Both the position numbers and the translations under genes were made by a program. The notes beneath the pieces are model-generated. The model did no database searches. It had not been told where the DNA came from and saw only the letters and a program-made list of their open reading frames with translations. From Candidatus Zophobacter franzmannii (GTDB lineage: Bacteria > Cloacimonadota > Cloacimonadia > Cloacimonadales > JAFGVF01), in NCBI GenBank assembly GCA_030765245.1, contig JAVCCX010000147.1:1-8260 (forward strand): 8,260 nt of DNA, in the 5' to 3' direction. Of this stretch, positions 6,506 through 8,260 are shown piece after piece. The first letter of the stretch is position 1, and every line of letters begins with the position of its first letter.

Positions 6506-6510
6506 TAATG

Positions 6511-6517
6511 CTCCTTA
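6511..6517 (-). promoter_or_regulatory. rpoD ribosome-binding site overlapping dnaG stop
   Basis: TAAGGAG on the minus strand contains the dnaG stop codon TAA (6515-6517) and forms the rpoD Shine-Dalgarno, 5 bases before the rpoD ATG. Ribosomes ending on dnaG would stop on the rpoD site, which suggests coupled translation. Confidence 0.75.
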
Positions 6518-8245
6518 GTGTAAAGTCTTACCGATCACTTGTGCTCCAAGTAACCGTATCTGGGTGCGTATCTCTTTCTTCTTCTTATACAGCTCCTGAT
6601 TATCAGGTGACTGCAATAACTGATCACTCACAATTATAAGTTCTTCCAGTAATTTACGATGTTTCATCTCAGTGATGAACTTATCTATGTCGGTTGACGG
6701 TGAATCTTCATAAATAAGCTCACTCAATTCATTTCTTATATCTTCATCCTCAGTCAAATTCAAAATCGCTGAGGGTGTGCTAATCTCAATAACTCTCTCA
6801 TAATTCTTCTCTATGAACTTGAAAAGTCGTTTATACTTCTCTACATAGAAATAGGTCTCATCAAGCTCTTCTAATATATGTTCGTATAATTTGCTATGAA
6901 TAGCAAGAATTAATACGAATTTTTCTTCAGTATATTTACTAACAGAAAAAGGTTCTCTCGATTTCTTAACATCAGTACGAAACCTAGGTCTATTCTTCTT
7001 CAATCCAACTCTAATAGAGCTTTCTTTCACCTTAAAACTTTCAGATATCTCCTTGACAAGCAAGTCTTTTGCTATCTCATCCGAGATAGTATTTAAGACT
7101 TGAAGTAATTCATCGATTCGCGTCTTTTTGTCAAGTTTTATTTTGGGTGAAGAAGAGTAGAAATCAATAAACGGCAACGCTTTATCGATTAACCCATCAA
7201 AGCTCTCTTTTCCAAATTTTAGCAAGTAACTATCAGGGTCTTCTCCCTCAGGCAATTCAATAATATTTACTTTATATCCAAAGCCTAATGCTATCAAGGA
7301 ACCACGAAGTGCTGCTTTCATACCGGCATCATCACCGTCGTATGCCATATACAGTTTTTTAGTGAACTGCTTTAGTATTTTCAACTGATCATCTGTTAAT
7401 GCAGTTCCGAGAGAGGCAACACTATTTGTGTAGCCAGTACTATACAGTCTGAGAAAGTCCATATAACCTTCACAGATGATTGCATAGTCCATCTTACCTA
7501 TGTCAAACTTGGTTAGGAAGAATCCGTATAGTTCTTTCCCTTTTGTATAAATATCAGTGGTCGGTGAATTTATATACTTACCACCCATCTGCTCTTCATT
7601 CAGTTTTCTGCCACCAAAAGCAACAACCTTACCTGAAGAGGAGTGAATTGGGAAGATAAGTCTTTCTCTGAAAAGGTCATAATGACCGTTATTGTTTGAA
7701 CCAAACAACCCCGAAGCTTTCAATATATCTGCTCCGTAATGCTTATTGAGGAGATGGTTCTTTAGTCCGTTAAAACTATCCAGCGCATAACCAATATCGT
7801 AATTCTTTATTGCATCTCTGGTAATGCCACGCTTCTCTAAATATACTATAACCTCTTCACCGAATTTGTTGAGATTATTTACAAAATATCGTTTAGCATC
7901 ATCATAAACCTGAAGCATCAACTGATTCTTAGTTTTGATAACCTTAGTTTTTTTCTTCTCTTCCGCAACTGTTATTCCGGCTCTTTCAGCTAATTTCTTA
8001 ACAGCCTCAATGAAAGAGATATGCTCATATTCTTGTACAAAGGTAATTGCATTTCCACCTTTACCGCATACAAAGCATTTGAATATCTGCTTTTTATCGC
8101 TTATCATCATAGATGGATGAGAATCATCATGGAAGGGGCATTGGGCTTTAAAGCTTGAACCACTCCGTTTTAGGGGTATGTAACTACCGACAACATCAAC
8201 GATGTTATTAGCCTGTCTGATCTCCTCTATAAGGGCTTGATCCAT
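6515..8245 (-). CDS. dnaG: DNA primase DnaG
   Basis: DnaG makes the RNA primers for leading- and lagging-strand DNA synthesis and works with the replicative helicase DnaB. The 576-aa protein is within the normal family range. The CHC2 zinc-binding domain is at about 1-95, with ligands C36, H39, C57 and C60 (CPFH...CFVC). The catalytic core has FRERLIFPI (192-200) and VAFGGR (208-213). The Toprim domain has the catalytic Glu259 in EGYMD (259-263), then DGDDAG with Asp303 and Asp305, and EGEDPDSYL (333-341). The C-terminal part (about 430-576) is a helical, divergent region that fits the helicase-binding domain. The ATG start matches the family, because the N-terminus aligns with the usual 'IVDVVGSYIPLKRSG' beginning. 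No clear Shine-Dalgarno is visible in the 15 bases available upstream, and the promoter lies outside the window. The gene heads the dnaG-rpoD unit here. Confidence 0.97.
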   Translation of the reverse strand: MDQALIEEIRQANNIVDVVGSYIPLKRSGSSFKAQCPFHDDSHPSMMISDKKQIFKCFVCGKGGNAITFVQEYEHISFIEAVKKLAERAGITVAEEKKKTKVIKTKNQLMLQVYDDAKRYFVNNLNKFGEEVIVYLEKRGITRDAIKNYDIGYALDSFNGLKNHLLNKHYGADILKASGLFGSNNNGHYDLFRERLIFPIHSSSGKVVAFGGRKLNEEQMGGKYINSPTTDIYTKGKELYGFFLTKFDIGKMDYAIICEGYMDFLRLYSTGYTNSVASLGTALTDDQLKILKQFTKKLYMAYDGDDAGMKAALRGSLIALGFGYKVNIIELPEGEDPDSYLLKFGKESFDGLIDKALPFIDFYSSSPKIKLDKKTRIDELLQVLNTISDEIAKDLLVKEISESFKVKESSIRVGLKKNRPRFRTDVKKSREPFSVSKYTEEKFVLILAIHSKLYEHILEELDETYFYVEKYKRLFKFIEKNYERVIEISTPSAILNLTEDEDIRNELSELIYEDSPSTDIDKFITEMKHRKLLEELIIVSDQLLQSPDNQELYKKKKEIRTQIRLLGAQVIGKTLH

Positions 8246-8260
8246 TATTTAAGTACCACA

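Noticed and set aside
1821..8120. Plus-strand frames at 1821-2054, 3175-3393, 5082-5339, 5261-5545 and 7935-8120
   Set aside because: All lie antisense inside well-supported genes (ybbR-like, regulator, rpoD, dnaG) and none resembles a known protein.
1..8260. Mobile elements, CRISPR arrays, toxin-antitoxin or defence genes
   Set aside because: I see no regularly spaced repeats, terminal inverted repeats, transposase or integrase motifs, or short paired toxin-like frames. The tRNA shows no duplicated 3' end that would mark an integration site.

Overview
The window carries mostly housekeeping genes from an AT-rich bacterium. The G+C content looks like about 35-40% by eye. I see no mobile element, CRISPR array, rRNA or phage gene. 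The small DUF3467-type protein closely resembles the version common in the Fibrobacteres-Chlorobi-Bacteroidetes (FCB) group. Several features argue against a typical Bacteroidetes: a full-length primary sigma factor with region 1.1 and a long non-conserved region, strong Shine-Dalgarno sequences (GAGGAG, TAAGGAG), and TTGACA/TATAAT-like promoters. A deep or candidate FCB lineage (Ignavibacteria/Kapabacteria-like) is my best guess, at low confidence.

Right half (about 4600-8260, minus strand): dnaG (DNA primase) is followed 9 bases later by rpoD (primary sigma factor). This is the classical core of the 'macromolecular synthesis' operon. The dnaG stop codon forms part of the rpoD ribosome-binding site. 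A tRNA with anticodon CAT lies 62 bases beyond rpoD; its acceptor stem suggests tRNA-Ile2 rather than Met. The unit ends in a strong minus-strand terminator at about 4596-4621.

Middle (4237-4586, plus strand): a single 99-aa DUF3467 gene with its own promoter region and a terminator at 4559-4586. It is the only plus-strand gene and converges on the tRNA unit. The two terminators are separated by only about 10 bases.

Left half (1-4016, minus strand): a second operon-like cluster reads, in transcription order, an NtrC-family sigma-54-dependent response regulator, a membrane-anchored YbbR/CdaR-like protein, tsaD (tRNA t6A synthesis), and a lipoprotein cut by the window edge. The first three genes are separated by 1 base or overlap by 14 bases. 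A good sigma-70-type promoter at 4016-4043 shows that the regulator starts at the ATG at 3989, not at the in-frame TTG further upstream.

The divergent intergenic region 3990-4236 (247 bases) holds that promoter, candidate promoters for the DUF3467 gene, a 10-base palindrome and a pair of 10-base direct repeats. No stretch over 300 bases lacks a gene. I do not see a convincing new biological system. The most interesting points are the tight linkage of the NtrC-type regulator to ybbR and tsaD, the unrecognised lipoprotein, and the possible operators between the regulator and the DUF3467 gene.
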